From: Pseudoxanthomonas sp. GM95
GTDB lineage: Bacteria > Pseudomonadota > Gammaproteobacteria > Xanthomonadales > Xanthomonadaceae
Reading direction: 5' to 3'
Length of the DNA stretch: 64,000 bases
NCBI RefSeq assembly: GCF_900109775.1
Contig: NZ_FOAX01000001.1
Location: 992,001 to 1,056,000, forward strand
Below, piece after piece: positions 1-7,717 of this stretch; the stretch's first letter is position 1; every line of letters starts with the position of its first letter. Under the pieces are notes generated by a model that was given only the letters and a program-made list of their open reading frames with translations, did not search any database and was not told where the DNA came from. The position numbers were made by a program, and so were the translations under genes.

Positions 1-127
1 CTTTCAGCGAAGGATCGTAGTAGTCGTTGAGGTTGTCGTAGCCCAGGACTGTGTCGCCGCGTTCCAGCAGGCGCTCGCTCAGTCGTGAGCCGATGAAACC
101 GGCGGCGCCGGTGACGAGAATCTTCAT
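1..127 (-). CDS. NAD-dependent epimerase, probably UDP-glucuronate 4-epimerase type (N-terminal fragment)
   Basis: Only the first 42 codons lie in the window; the gene runs off the left edge. The visible part starts ATG at 127 and opens with a Rossmann NAD-binding motif ([12 protein letters not shown], residues 5-16), as in extended short-chain dehydrogenase/epimerases. [13 protein letters not shown] stretch follows after the second strand. That wording is typical of UDP-glucuronate 4-epimerases (CapI/LpsL group), which convert UDP-GlcA to UDP-GalA in the cytoplasm for surface polysaccharide. It lies 37 bp downstream of a nucleotide-sugar 6-dehydrogenase on the same strand, which would supply a UDP-uronic acid. 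The epimerase family is clear; substrate specificity is inferred from about 40 residues. Confidence 0.8.
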   Translation of the reverse strand, partial: MKILVTGAAGFIGSRLSERLLERGDTVLGYDNLNDYYDPSLK

Positions 128-164
128 GGGTGTTCTCTTGCGATCGATAAGGGAGTGACCTGGC

Positions 165-1448
165 TTAGAGCCGGTCGTCGACATCGGTGCGGGGCAGGGC
201 GCGCTGCACGTCGAACAGCGCGCCCTTGGGCTTCGCGAAGGCGCGCACGCCGGCGCCGCCCAGTGCGATGAATTCACGGTGCGCCACCGCCAGGATCACC
301 GCGTCGTAGTGGTCGTGCGGCGGTGCTTCAACCAGTTCCAGGTCGTATTCGCGCTGTGCTTCGGCAGCATTGACCCAAGGATCGTGGACATCGACCTGCA
401 CGCTGTACTGGCGCAGCTCGCCGATGATGTCGATCACCTTGGTGTTGCGCAGGTCTGGGCAGTCCTGCTTGAACGCCAGGCCGAGCACCAGCACGCGTGC
501 GCCGGAAATCGGCTGGCCGCGCCGAGCCATCAGCTTGACGGTGCGCTGGGCGACGTGCGCGCCCATGCCATCGTTGATGCGACGTCCTGCAAGGATGACC
601 TCGGGATGGTGGCCCACCTGCTGCGCCTTGTGGGTGAGGTAATACGGATCCACGCCGATGCAGTGGCCGCCCACCAGCCCGGGCTTGAAACGCAGGAAGT
701 TCCACTTGGTGCCGGCCGCTTCCAGCACATCGCCGGTGTCTATGCCCAAGCGATGGAACAGTAGCGCCAGTTCGTTGACCAGGGCGATGTTGACGTCGCG
801 CTGGGTGTTTTCGATGACCTTGGCGGCCTCGGCTACGCGGATGCTCGGTGCGCAGTGCGTGCCGGCCTGCACGATGCTGCGATAGAGCGCATCGACGCGT
901 GCGGCGGCTTCGGGCGTGGAGCCGGACGTCACTTTGACGATGGTTTCCAGCCGATGCTCGCGATCGCCCGGATTGATGCGCTCGGGGCTGTAGCCGGCGT
1001 GGAAATCCTGGTTGAAGACCAGGCCCGATTCGGCTTCGATGATAGGGATGCAGAACTCTTCCGTCGCGCCCGGGTACACCGTTGATTCGAAGATCGCCAA
1101 TCCGCCGCGTTTGATCGCACGCCCCACCGTACGACTCGCAGCCTCCAGTGCACGCAGATCAGGTCGCCGGTAATCATCCACCGGTGTGGGCACCGTCACG
1201 ATGAAGCTGTCGCATCCCTCCAACTGCGCCGGATCATCCGTGACGGTCAGATGCGTCGCTTCCAGTAATTGCTCGGGCGACATCTCAAGCGTGGTGTCCT
1301 GATGGGCCTTTAGAGCTGCCACGCGTGCGCGACTGATATCGAACCCAATCGTGTCGTGCAGCCGCCCAAACGCGACGGCCAGCGGCAGGCCAACATAGCC
1401 AAGGCCGATGATGGCGATCTTCGGGGTGTCGGTGCTGAACTTCGACAT
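165..1448 (-). CDS. UDP-glucose/UDP-GlcNAc 6-dehydrogenase family (TviB/WbpA-like)
   Basis: Nucleotide-sugar dehydrogenase of 427 residues that makes a UDP-uronic acid by two successive NAD-dependent oxidations. The Rossmann motif GLGYVG is at residues 15-20. The central helix motif [16 protein letters not shown] is near 207-222, and the catalytic cysteine is C263 in [11 protein letters not shown]. Length and the wording around the cysteine fit the TviB/WbpA branch (UDP-N-acetylhexosamine 6-dehydrogenases) better than the classic Ugd branch, but substrate cannot be fixed by eye. The epimerase at the left edge follows 37 bp downstream, so the pair probably feeds one surface-polysaccharide pathway. 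An AAGGAA stretch lies 11-16 bases before the ATG. Confidence 0.9.
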   Translation of the reverse strand: MSKFSTDTPKIAIIGLGYVGLPLAVAFGRLHDTIGFDISRARVAALKAHQDTTLEMSPEQLLEATHLTVTDDPAQLEGCDSFIVTVPTPVDDYRRPDLRALEAASRTVGRAIKRGGLAIFESTVYPGATEEFCIPIIEAESGLVFNQDFHAGYSPERINPGDREHRLETIVKVTSGSTPEAAARVDALYRSIVQAGTHCAPSIRVAEAAKVIENTQRDVNIALVNELALLFHRLGIDTGDVLEAAGTKWNFLRFKPGLVGGHCIGVDPYYLTHKAQQVGHHPEVILAGRRINDGMGAHVAQRTVKLMARRGQPISGARVLVLGLAFKQDCPDLRNTKVIDIIGELRQYSVQVDVHDPWVNAAEAQREYDLELVEAPPHDHYDAVILAVAHREFIALGGAGVRAFAKPKGALFDVQRALPRTDVDDRL

Positions 1449-1553
1449 GAAGGAGGCGTTCCTTGAGCAGGCCGGAGCAGGGCGGCCCCGACATAGGATC
1501 GCATTGCCGCCGATCAGGCGCGATCTACGGCAGTTTTCACCGGCTGCTGGCTG

Positions 1554-2402
1554 TTAAGCCAAGTTGTTGATCAAGGCCGCGGCGATGGCCTGCGGGTCCT
1601 GCATCCACGCAAAGTGATCGGACCTGGTGCCGAGCGCTTTGGCATCAAGGATCACGGGCGGCGCGGATGCCGTGCGGAACTTGTCGGTCAGTCCCTTGAG
1701 AGATGCCGCAGGGGCAAACCAGTCCTGCGCCAGCAGCACACTATCCACCGGAACGGCTAGCTGCGATAACGCCTGCTCAAGATCGACTGCCATGCCGCGA
1801 CCTGCATAGCGCCCACTCAAACCGACCCGCGACCAGTCATAGATCACGCCGCGCGCCTCGTTGCCGCCGAAGCCGATCCTGCGTCCAGGCAGGGCGCCAT
1901 TGCGCTGGGCCAGCCAGCGCATGAAGCGATACGCCAGCGGCAGCAGCCAGCCTCGCGGGCCCGGGAAACAGCGCCAGTATGGCGTGCCGCTGGCCACCAG
2001 CCACAGCCGTTGCCACGGCGTTTCGGCGGAAAGCGCGGCGTGGCACGCCGCCAGTTGGCCGCCCAGGCTGTGTCCGCCGATCAGCAGTGGCTGCTGCGGC
2101 AACGCCGCGGCCAATGCCGCCTGACTTGCAGGCAGATCGTGTTCGAGCAATGCCTTGTAGCCCCAGTCGCTATGCCTGCCCGCGCGCAGGGTGCTGCTGC
2201 CGTGCCCGCGCCATTCGTGCAGGCCCACGGCGATGCCGTGCCCTGCCAGCGCTTCAGCGAAAGGCAGGTAATGGCGCGCGGCCACGCCGAGTGCAGGCAC
2301 CCACAGCAATGCGGCACGCGGCTGCTCGGGCGCGCGGACCAGCAAGGTCCAGGCGTGGCCATCCGGCGAAGCGACTTCAATGTCGAGTGTCTGCGTCTTC
2401 AA
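1554..2402 (-). CDS. alpha/beta hydrolase (serine-type)
   Basis: Cytoplasmic alpha/beta-hydrolase fold protein of about 282 residues from a TTG at 2402. The nucleophile elbow is visible as GGHSLGG. An earlier conserved segment (LWVPALGVAARHYLPFAEAL then HEWRGHGSS) resembles serine-aminopeptidase/lysophospholipase-type hydrolases, and a C-terminal SDHFAW could hold the catalytic histidine. The frame stays open up to 2639, but codons between about 2405 and 2520 are rich in CGA, AGA and CGG and read as arginine-rich nonsense. The TTG at 2402, which overlaps the TGA of an upstream frame (TTGA), is therefore preferred. Substrate unknown. It stands alone between phoH and the sugar dehydrogenase. 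Confidence 0.75.
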   Translation of the reverse strand: MKTQTLDIEVASPDGHAWTLLVRAPEQPRAALLWVPALGVAARHYLPFAEALAGHGIAVGLHEWRGHGSSTLRAGRHSDWGYKALLEHDLPASQAALAAALPQQPLLIGGHSLGGQLAACHAALSAETPWQRLWLVASGTPYWRCFPGPRGWLLPLAYRFMRWLAQRNGALPGRRIGFGGNEARGVIYDWSRVGLSGRYAGRGMAVDLEQALSQLAVPVDSVLLAQDWFAPAASLKGLTDKFRTASAPPVILDAKALGTRSDHFAWMQDPQAIAAALINNLA

Positions 2403-2639
2403 GGCACCATCCAGGGTGGTAAGACCAAGCCGACAGTGGCATTGCCGCCATTCGCAGCGTGTGTGGAACCGCCGTCCGGCGGTGGTGCATCGTCTTCGAG
2501 GACGTCGCCGACGCGGCCCGCTGCCTGCGATGACGGCTGCATCCACCGAAGCGGGATCGCTGCTCAATACCCACCAGATGGTGCAGGCGATCGTGAGCGC
2601 TAGCACTAGCGCAGCCGCCAACGGGATGGCCGAGAGCAA
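2399..2639 (-). pseudogene. small single-span membrane protein, apparently frameshifted
   Basis: From a TTG at 2639 the frame encodes a hydrophobic N-terminal segment (about 27 residues, ending in IWWVLSS) with normal high-GC third positions. After the C-run at 2517-2519 the codons become abnormal. Removing one base there restores an acidic, proline- and glycine-rich tail with normal codon use (RVGDVLEDDAPPPDGG and onward) that ends at a TGA (2401-2399). That TGA overlaps the TTG start of the hydrolase. The best reading is a one-base indel, either real or a sequencing error, in a protein of about 80 residues translationally coupled to the hydrolase. No family is recognised and the ribosome-binding site is weak. 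Confidence 0.35.
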
Positions 2640-2792
2640 TCACCACTTAGCAGTTATTGCGATAGCAAATCGGCCAGTCTCGCCAGCGGCAATCGCCAAT
2701 GCTCTGACGATCTAGATGCCGGCGATGCCGTGCAGTGCGGCCATCACCGCGTCTGACCAATGGGATGGACCAGCTCCGAGCGTGTGGCTCCT

Positions 2793-2824
2793 GGCTGGGA
2801 CGCGGGTAGACCCGCGTCCCAGCC
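2793..2824. repeat. 14-bp perfect inverted repeat with TAGA loop
   Basis: Arms 2793-2806 (GGCTGGGACGCGGG) and 2811-2824 are exact reverse complements separated by TAGA. It lies in the 210-bp gap between phoH and the hydrolase. No T-run follows on either strand, so it is not a classical intrinsic terminator, though it could stabilise the phoH mRNA 3' end. No second copy was noticed in the window. Confidence 0.7.
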
Positions 2825-2851
2825 GTGATCTTACGCAGGATTGCCGAGCGT

Positions 2852-4255
2852 TTAGAGCACTTCGGAGGCGTAGTCGGCCAGGCGCGAACGCTCGCCGCGA
2901 CGCAGGGTGATGTGCGCGCTGTGCGCCCAGCCCTTGAAGCGGTCCACCGCGTAGGTCAGGCCCGAGGTGGTCTCGGTCAGGTACGGCGTGTCGATCTGCT
3001 CCACGTTGCCCAGGCAGACGATCTTGGTGCCGGGGCCGGCACGGGTGATCAAGGTCTTCATCTGCTTCGGCGTGAGGTTTTGCGCCTCGTCCAGGATCAG
3101 GTAACGCGACAGGAACGTACGGCCACGCATGAAGTTCATCGAGCGGATCTTGATGCGCGAGGCGAGCAGGTCGTTGGTCGCCTGGCGGCCCCAGGCGCCG
3201 CCTTCCTGGTTGTGCGTCAGCACCTCCAGGTTATCGGTCAGCGCGCCCATCCACGGCGTCATCTTTTCTTCTTCGGTGCCGGGCAGGAAGCCGATGTCCT
3301 CGCCGACGCTGACCGTGGCGCGGGTCATGATGATCTCGCGGTAGCGTTGCTGGTCCATGGTCTGGGCCAGGCCCGCGGCCAGCGCCAGCAGCGTCTTGCC
3401 GGTGCCGGCGGTGCCGAGCAGGCTGACGAAATCGATCTCCGGATCCATCAGCGCGTTGAGCGCGAAGTTCTGCTCGCGGTTGCGGGCGCTGATGCCCCAC
3501 ACCGCGTGCTGGCCGCTGCGAAAATCATCGACCAGGGTCAGCGTGGCCTTGCCGTCGGCGTTGACCTTGGCCACGCGCATTTCCACTTCGTCCTCGCCCG
3601 GCAGGTAGAGGTACTGGTTGGGATACCAGTCTTCCTCATCGGCCATGGTGACTTCGTAGCTGGTGCGGCCACTCTTGTCGCTCCAGGATTTCAGGTCGCC
3701 CTGGTGGCGATGCCAGAAATCCTCCGGCAGCGCATTGGCGCCGGTGTAAAGCAGGCTAAAATCGTCCAGCGCCCGGTCGTTCTCATAGTCCTCGGCGACG
3801 ATGCCGCTGATCGAGGCCTTGATCCGCAGGTTGATGTCCTTGGACACCAGGATCACCGGCGTGCCGGGATGTTCCTCGTGCAGCTGCAGCACCGAGGCCA
3901 GGATCTTGTTGTCCGGTGCGATCGCGCCGAAGGTGCGGCCCGGCTCGACCGGCTTGAGCTGGAAATGCAGCTGGCCGATCTGGCCGGGCTGCTTGAGGTT
4001 CAGACCCTTGGGGTGGAGCAGGGTGATGCCCAGTTCGATGCGCGCGGCATCGGCGCCGACGATCAGTTCATTGAGGAAACGGCTGACCTGGCGGGCGTTG
4101 CGGCTGACTTCGGACATGCCCTTCTTGGCATTGTCCAGTTCCTCGATCACCTGCATCGGCAGGAACACATCGTGCTCTTCGAACTTGAACAGCGCGGTGG
4201 GGTCGTGCATCAGCACGTTGGTGTCCAGCACGTAGATGCGCTTGCTTCGTGTCAT
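2852..4255 (-). CDS. PhoH family ATPase with N-terminal PIN domain
   Basis: Cytoplasmic protein of 467 residues joining an N-terminal PIN nuclease domain (YVLDTNVLMHDP, with acidic residue D11, to about residue 140) to a C-terminal PhoH NTPase domain. The Walker A is GTAGTGKT at 281-288 and the Walker B is YLILDEAQN with D389/E390. This PIN-PhoH order is the PhoH2/YlaK type, proposed to act as RNA helicase plus RNase. Length matches the family. ATG start at 4255. A 97-bp gap separates it from the peroxiredoxin gene upstream, so it may be expressed separately. Confidence 0.93.
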   Translation of the reverse strand: MTRSKRIYVLDTNVLMHDPTALFKFEEHDVFLPMQVIEELDNAKKGMSEVSRNARQVSRFLNELIVGADAARIELGITLLHPKGLNLKQPGQIGQLHFQLKPVEPGRTFGAIAPDNKILASVLQLHEEHPGTPVILVSKDINLRIKASISGIVAEDYENDRALDDFSLLYTGANALPEDFWHRHQGDLKSWSDKSGRTSYEVTMADEEDWYPNQYLYLPGEDEVEMRVAKVNADGKATLTLVDDFRSGQHAVWGISARNREQNFALNALMDPEIDFVSLLGTAGTGKTLLALAAGLAQTMDQQRYREIIMTRATVSVGEDIGFLPGTEEEKMTPWMGALTDNLEVLTHNQEGGAWGRQATNDLLASRIKIRSMNFMRGRTFLSRYLILDEAQNLTPKQMKTLITRAGPGTKIVCLGNVEQIDTPYLTETTSGLTYAVDRFKGWAHSAHITLRRGERSRLADYASEVL

Positions 4256-4352
4256 CGTGGTTTCCTGTGTGTGGACGAACAGACAGACGAACAGCAGCCG
4301 GCCACCACGACCCGCGGGGCGGGATGGCGACCGGTGAGGAACACGGGGAATT

Positions 4353-4835
4353 TCACTGCGAAGTGGCAGCCTTCAGTGCATCGAGCACGGCCTGGGCGTG
4401 GCCGGCGACCTTGACCTTGCGCCACTCCGCGGAGATGCGCGAGTCAGGCGAGATCAAAAACGTACTGCGCTCGATGCCCAGCACCTGGCGCCCGTACATG
4501 TTCTTTTCCTTGATCACGTCGAAGGCCTTGCACAGGGCTTCGTCGGCGTCGCTGATCAGCGGGAAGTTGAAGCCCTGCTTGGCGCAGAAATTGTCGTGCG
4601 ACTTGACCGAGTCGCGCGAGATGCCGAACACCTTGGCATCGAGCGCTTCGAATGCCGGCAGCAGGCCGTTGAAGTCGATGCCTTCGGTGGTGCAGCCCGG
4701 CGTGCTGTCCTTCGGATAGAAGTACAGCACCAGCCAGTGGCCAGCGTGTTCGGAGAGCGTCGTGGAGGTGCCGCCGGACAGGGCGAGCGGCAGTTTCAGG
4801 GTGGACTTCGGAAGCGCTTTGGCTGTTGCCGTCAT
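4353..4835 (-). CDS. bcp: thioredoxin-dependent peroxiredoxin (PrxQ/Bcp)
   Basis: Thiol peroxidase of 160 residues that reduces H2O2 and organic hydroperoxides in the cytoplasm using thioredoxin. The peroxidatic cysteine is C48 in the motif STPGCTTEG. The E. coli-type resolving cysteine five residues later is absent (isoleucine there). Instead C84 (HDNFCAKQ) occupies the position used as resolving cysteine in the PrxQ of Xylella (C47/C83), so it should be an alpha3-type atypical 2-Cys enzyme. The ATG at 4835 starts only 2 bp after the stop of gcvR, so the two are co-transcribed and probably coupled. Confidence 0.93.
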   Translation of the reverse strand: MTATAKALPKSTLKLPLALSGGTSTTLSEHAGHWLVLYFYPKDSTPGCTTEGIDFNGLLPAFEALDAKVFGISRDSVKSHDNFCAKQGFNFPLISDADEALCKAFDVIKEKNMYGRQVLGIERSTFLISPDSRISAEWRKVKVAGHAQAVLDALKAATSQ

Positions 4836-4837
4836 CT

Positions 4838-5413
4838 TCAGAACTTCATCGGGTCCATGATCGCGTCCAGGTTCAGATGGTCGCAGAATTCGAGGAAATC
4901 GTCGCGCAGCGCGGCGATGTGCATGTTGGCCGGCACGCCGATCGTGACCTGCGCCGAGAACATCTCCGCACCGGTCTGCATCGCACGATAGCGCGTGGAC
5001 TGCAGGTTCTCGATGGTGATGCCCTGGCGGTCGAAGAAATCGGCCAGCTGGAACAGGATGCCCGGCTTGTCGGCCGCCACCACTTCGACGATGTAGGGCA
5101 GCAGGTTGGACTGAACGACCTTGGCGCCGGTGCGATACCAGACCAGTTTCAGTCCTTCCTCGCGCTCCAGCCGGGTCAGCATCGCTTCCAGCTTGGCCAC
5201 CGCATCCCACGAACCGGTCGCCAGCGCGGTCACAGATACATCACGCCCCACCGTGGACAGGCGCGCATCGACCAGGTTGCAGCCCGAATCTGCAATGCGA
5301 CGCGTCACTCCCAGTAGCGGCGACTCCGGATGCGTCGTATAGGCGTTGATCAGGAGGTGGTTTTCGTTCGGCGAGGGCCGGGGCGTGGAGTCGGTCAAAG
5401 GGGCTTCCGGCAT
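4838..5413 (-). CDS. gcvR: glycine cleavage system transcriptional repressor-like, tandem ACT domains
   Basis: Cytoplasmic regulator of about 191 residues made of two ACT domains. The first lies around residues 20-90 (LLINAYTTHPESPLLGVTRR), the second around 105-180 (PYIVEVVAADKPGILFQLADFF). GcvR-type proteins bind glycine and sequester GcvA, modulating glycine cleavage. No DNA-binding domain is visible, as expected. The start is placed at the ATG at 5413 (MPEAPLTD); the open frame extends farther upstream without conserved sequence. It is divergent from dapA. The PrxQ gene follows 2 bp downstream. Family assignment is good; the exact regulatory target is inferred. Confidence 0.85.
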   Translation of the reverse strand: MPEAPLTDSTPRPSPNENHLLINAYTTHPESPLLGVTRRIADSGCNLVDARLSTVGRDVSVTALATGSWDAVAKLEAMLTRLEREEGLKLVWYRTGAKVVQSNLLPYIVEVVAADKPGILFQLADFFDRQGITIENLQSTRYRAMQTGAEMFSAQVTIGVPANMHIAALRDDFLEFCDHLNLDAIMDPMKF

Positions 5414-5547
5414 TGCAACGAGTCTGAATGGCGCCCGGGACGGGGCCTGTAGTGCGCGGCCAGCATACTTGCCCGCGCTTTCACGCCGCAAGTAACATCG
5501 CTGCCCGTGCGCGGCGTTCCGTGCGTATCACTCCTTACAGGCCTCGA

Positions 5548-6456
5548 TTGTTTCTTTCCGGTTGCATTACCGCCCTGGCCACGCCGTTCTCCGGCAGTGG
5601 CAGCCTCGATCTGGATGCCTGGCGCGACCTGCTCAAACAGCAGCTCCGCAGTGGTGTGCAGGGCGTGGTGGTGGCAGGTTCAACCGGTGAAGCGGCCGCG
5701 TTGTCGGATGAGGAATACCTCACCCTGATCCGCGAAGCCGTGCAGGTGGTCGCTGGCGCTGTGCCGATCCTGGCCGGCACCGGCCAGATGAACACGGCCC
5801 GGACCATTGCCCAGACCCGCCTGGCTGCCGAAGCCGGCGCGCAGATCGCGTTGGTGGTCACGCCGCCGTACGTGCGTGCAACCCAGGCCGGCCTGGTCGC
5901 GCATTACCGCGCGGTTGCCGACGAAGGTGGCCTGCCGGTGGTGCTTTACAACGTGCCCGGCCGCACCGGCTGCGACCTGCTGCCCGAGACCGTGGCCGAA
6001 CTGATCGACCATCCCGGCATCATCGGGATCAAGGAGGCGCGCAGTGAGCCCGAGCGCATGAAGGCGCTGCTGGCGCTGCGTCGCGAAGGTTTCGCCGTGC
6101 TGAGCGGCGATGACGGCACCGCCAGCCGCGCGATGCTGGCCGGCGCGGACGGGCTGATCTCAGTCGGCGCCAATGCGATGCCGGTGGCGTTCCGCCGCCT
6201 GTGCGACCTGTCGCGTGCTGGCGAGGCTGCGCAGGCGACCCAGTGGGATGCCGGGCTGGCCGAGTTCTATACTTTCCTCGGTATCGAGCCCAACCCGATC
6301 CCGGTCAAGGCGCTGCTGCAGCGCCTGGGCTTCGGCCAGGGCTTGCGCCTGCCGCTGTTGCCCCTGTCGCAGGGGCATGCGGAACTGGCGGATCGCCTGG
6401 TCGCGCAGCTGGTCGTGCTCGAAGAACAATCCAGTCGCGAACCGCTCGCGGCCTGA
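5548..6456 (+). CDS. dapA: 4-hydroxy-tetrahydrodipicolinate synthase
   Basis: Condenses aspartate semialdehyde with pyruvate, the first committed step of lysine and diaminopimelate synthesis; asd, which makes the substrate, is at 58.6 kb. From the TTG at 5548 the protein has 302 residues, and its key residues fall one position from E. coli numbering: Schiff-base K162 (GIKEARSE), Y134 (LYNVPGRT), Y108, and the GSTGE loop at 44-48 with T46. This favours TTG 5548 over the in-frame GTG at 5521 and the long upstream extension. A BamC-like lipoprotein gene follows 35 bp later, as the dapA-bamC pair does in E. coli. Confidence 0.93.
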   Translation: MFLSGCITALATPFSGSGSLDLDAWRDLLKQQLRSGVQGVVVAGSTGEAAALSDEEYLTLIREAVQVVAGAVPILAGTGQMNTARTIAQTRLAAEAGAQIALVVTPPYVRATQAGLVAHYRAVADEGGLPVVLYNVPGRTGCDLLPETVAELIDHPGIIGIKEARSEPERMKALLALRREGFAVLSGDDGTASRAMLAGADGLISVGANAMPVAFRRLCDLSRAGEAAQATQWDAGLAEFYTFLGIEPNPIPVKALLQRLGFGQGLRLPLLPLSQGHAELADRLVAQLVVLEEQSSREPLAA

Positions 6457-6491
6457 CTTCAACAGTCTGAATTCAAACGGAGATTCATCCA

Positions 6492-7004
6492 ATGCGTTTT
6501 TCCCGTGTTTCGCGTGTCGTCCTGCCGGTGGTCCTGGCGATGTCCATCGTCGGCCTGTCCGGCTGCAAGTGGTTCCACAAGGGGCCCAAGGGCGATTACG
6601 CGCTGGAAGCGCAGGCCCGTCCGCTGGAAGTCCCGCCGGACCTGAACGTGCCGAGCACCGCCGGCGCCATGCAGGTGCCGACCGTGGCCGCAGGTGCCGC
6701 CGCTTCCGGCGCCGCGCCGGCCGCCGCCAACACCTCGGGCTTCAATGTCGCCGGCAAGCGCGATGACGTGTTCGCCAAGCTCGGCGTGGCGCTGGGCACG
6801 GTCGATGGCCTGACCATCGCCAGCAGCGCCCAGCTGCTGGGCAGCTACGACATCTCCTATCAGGGCGTGAGCTTCCTGGTGCGCGTGTCGGAGATCGCCT
6901 CGGGCGTGTACGTGTCGGCGGTCGATCCGCGCGGCGTGCCGGCCAATGGCCCGGAGTCCACCCGGCTGATGGCCGAGCTGAAGAACAAGCTCGGCGGGAC
7001 CTGA
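6492..7004 (+). CDS. BamC-like outer-membrane lipoprotein
   Basis: Secreted lipoprotein of 170 residues. The signal peptide ends in the lipobox LSGC with lipidated C25. It is followed by a segment (GPKGDYALEAQARPLEVPPDLNVP) typical of the BamC/NlpB unstructured N-terminus that binds BamD. An Ala-rich linker comes next, then one compact domain of about 85 residues that would match a single helix-grip domain. E. coli BamC has two such domains and about 344 residues, so this is a short form. Position directly after dapA supports the assignment. Likely role: accessory factor in outer-membrane protein assembly. It ends just before a strong terminator. Confidence 0.72.
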   Translation: MRFSRVSRVVLPVVLAMSIVGLSGCKWFHKGPKGDYALEAQARPLEVPPDLNVPSTAGAMQVPTVAAGAAASGAAPAAANTSGFNVAGKRDDVFAKLGVALGTVDGLTIASSAQLLGSYDISYQGVSFLVRVSEIASGVYVSAVDPRGVPANGPESTRLMAELKNKLGGT

Positions 7005-7027
7005 TCGCCCAGGCGATCGGTTGCATG

Positions 7028-7054
7028 AAAAAGGCGCCCACCGGGCGCCTTTTT
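7028..7054 (+). terminator. intrinsic terminator after the BamC-like gene
   Basis: Stem AAAAAGGCGCCC (7028-7039) pairs with GGGCGCCTTTTT (7043-7054) across a 3-base loop, giving a T-run on either strand. It closes the dapA transcript and could also serve the convergent fdxA gene. Confidence 0.85.
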
Positions 7055-7107
7055 CTTTGCGTGCCTGGCCAGCGGGCTGCGCCGAGGCCGGGCGGAATGC
7101 GCTGGGT

Positions 7108-7431
7108 TCAGCGCTGCAGCAGCGGCAGCTTGTCGGTCTTGCCTTCCCAGTCGGCCGCATCGGGCATCGGGTCCTTGCGCACGGTGATCACCGGCCAGGC
7201 CTGAGCCAGCTCGGCGTTGAGCGCGACGAAGGTTTCCTGGCCTGCGGGCACGTCGTCCTCGGGGAAGATCGCGCCGATCGGGCATTCCGGCTCGCACAGG
7301 GTGCAGTCGATGCACTCGTCCGGGTCGATCACCAGGAAATTCGGGCCTTCATGGAAGCAATCCACCGGGCACACCTCGACGCAGTCGGTGTACTTGCACT
7401 TGATGCAGTTCTCGGTGACGACGAAGGGCAT
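7108..7431 (-). CDS. fdxA: 7Fe-8S ferredoxin FdxA
   Basis: Electron carrier of 107 residues related to Azotobacter ferredoxin I. By alignment to that family the [3Fe-4S] ligands are C9, C17 and C50, and the [4Fe-4S] ligands are C21, C40, C43 and C46. The C-terminal extension (residues 56-107, ending KLPLLQR) is typical of the group. It is transcribed alone; a TATAGA -10-like box lies at 7475-7470 on the minus strand, about 40 bp before the ATG. Confidence 0.95.
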   Translation of the reverse strand: MPFVVTENCIKCKYTDCVEVCPVDCFHEGPNFLVIDPDECIDCTLCEPECPIGAIFPEDDVPAGQETFVALNAELAQAWPVITVRKDPMPDAADWEGKTDKLPLLQR

Positions 7432-7469
7432 GGCGGACTTCCGGTGTTGCGGGCGAGGGGACTGCGCAT

Positions 7470-7475
7470 TCTATA
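7470..7475 (-). promoter_or_regulatory. putative -10 box for fdxA
   Basis: TATAGA on the minus strand (within TATAGAAT, 7475-7468) about 40 bp upstream of the fdxA ATG. No convincing -35 box was seen, so this is a plausible but unproven promoter. Confidence 0.4.
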
Positions 7476-7536
7476 GGAAGCGCCCGGCGTGGTTCAGGCC
7501 GCGCGGCGGCGTGCCGCCTGGGTCGCAGAAACGAAA

Positions 7537-7558
7537 AGACCCGGCGTTGGCCGGGTCT
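7537..7558 (-). terminator. intrinsic terminator of tRNA-Glu
   Basis: Stem AGACCCGGC (7537-7545) and GCCGGGTCT (7550-7558). On the minus strand it is followed by TTTTCGTTT, placed 24 bp after the encoded CCA of the tRNA. Confidence 0.85.
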
Positions 7559-7581
7559 GATCAGTTCCAAGCAGGAAGTGG

Positions 7582-7656
7582 TGGTGCTCCCTAGGGAATT
7601 CGAATCCCTATTTTAGCCTTGAGAGGGCCACGTCCTAACCGTTAGACGAAGGGAGC
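7582..7656 (-). tRNA. tRNA-Glu (anticodon CTC)
   Basis: A 75-nt cloverleaf with encoded CCA. The acceptor stem is GCTCCCT/AGGGAGC, the T loop is TTCGAAT and the D arm contains the GGTTAGGA stretch. The anticodon stem GGCC/GGCT-type pairing encloses the loop CTCTCAA, which places CTC as anticodon and decodes GAG. It is a single tRNA gene with its own terminator between fdxA and pcnB. Confidence 0.93.
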
Positions 7657-7717
7657 GTTTGGGCCACGACTGCTTAGCTGGTTAGTATATCCGCAGCTTG
7701 GGCCCCCGGCAATCGGG

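Noticed and set aside
2403-2639. N-terminal extension of the alpha/beta hydrolase up to 2639
   Set aside because: The joining stretch uses rare Arg codons and gives a low-quality protein; the neighbouring frame reads better and ends at the TTG start, so the frames are treated as separate.
5428-5547. Longer N-terminus for DapA
   Set aside because: Active-site residues align with E. coli numbering only if translation starts near 5548.
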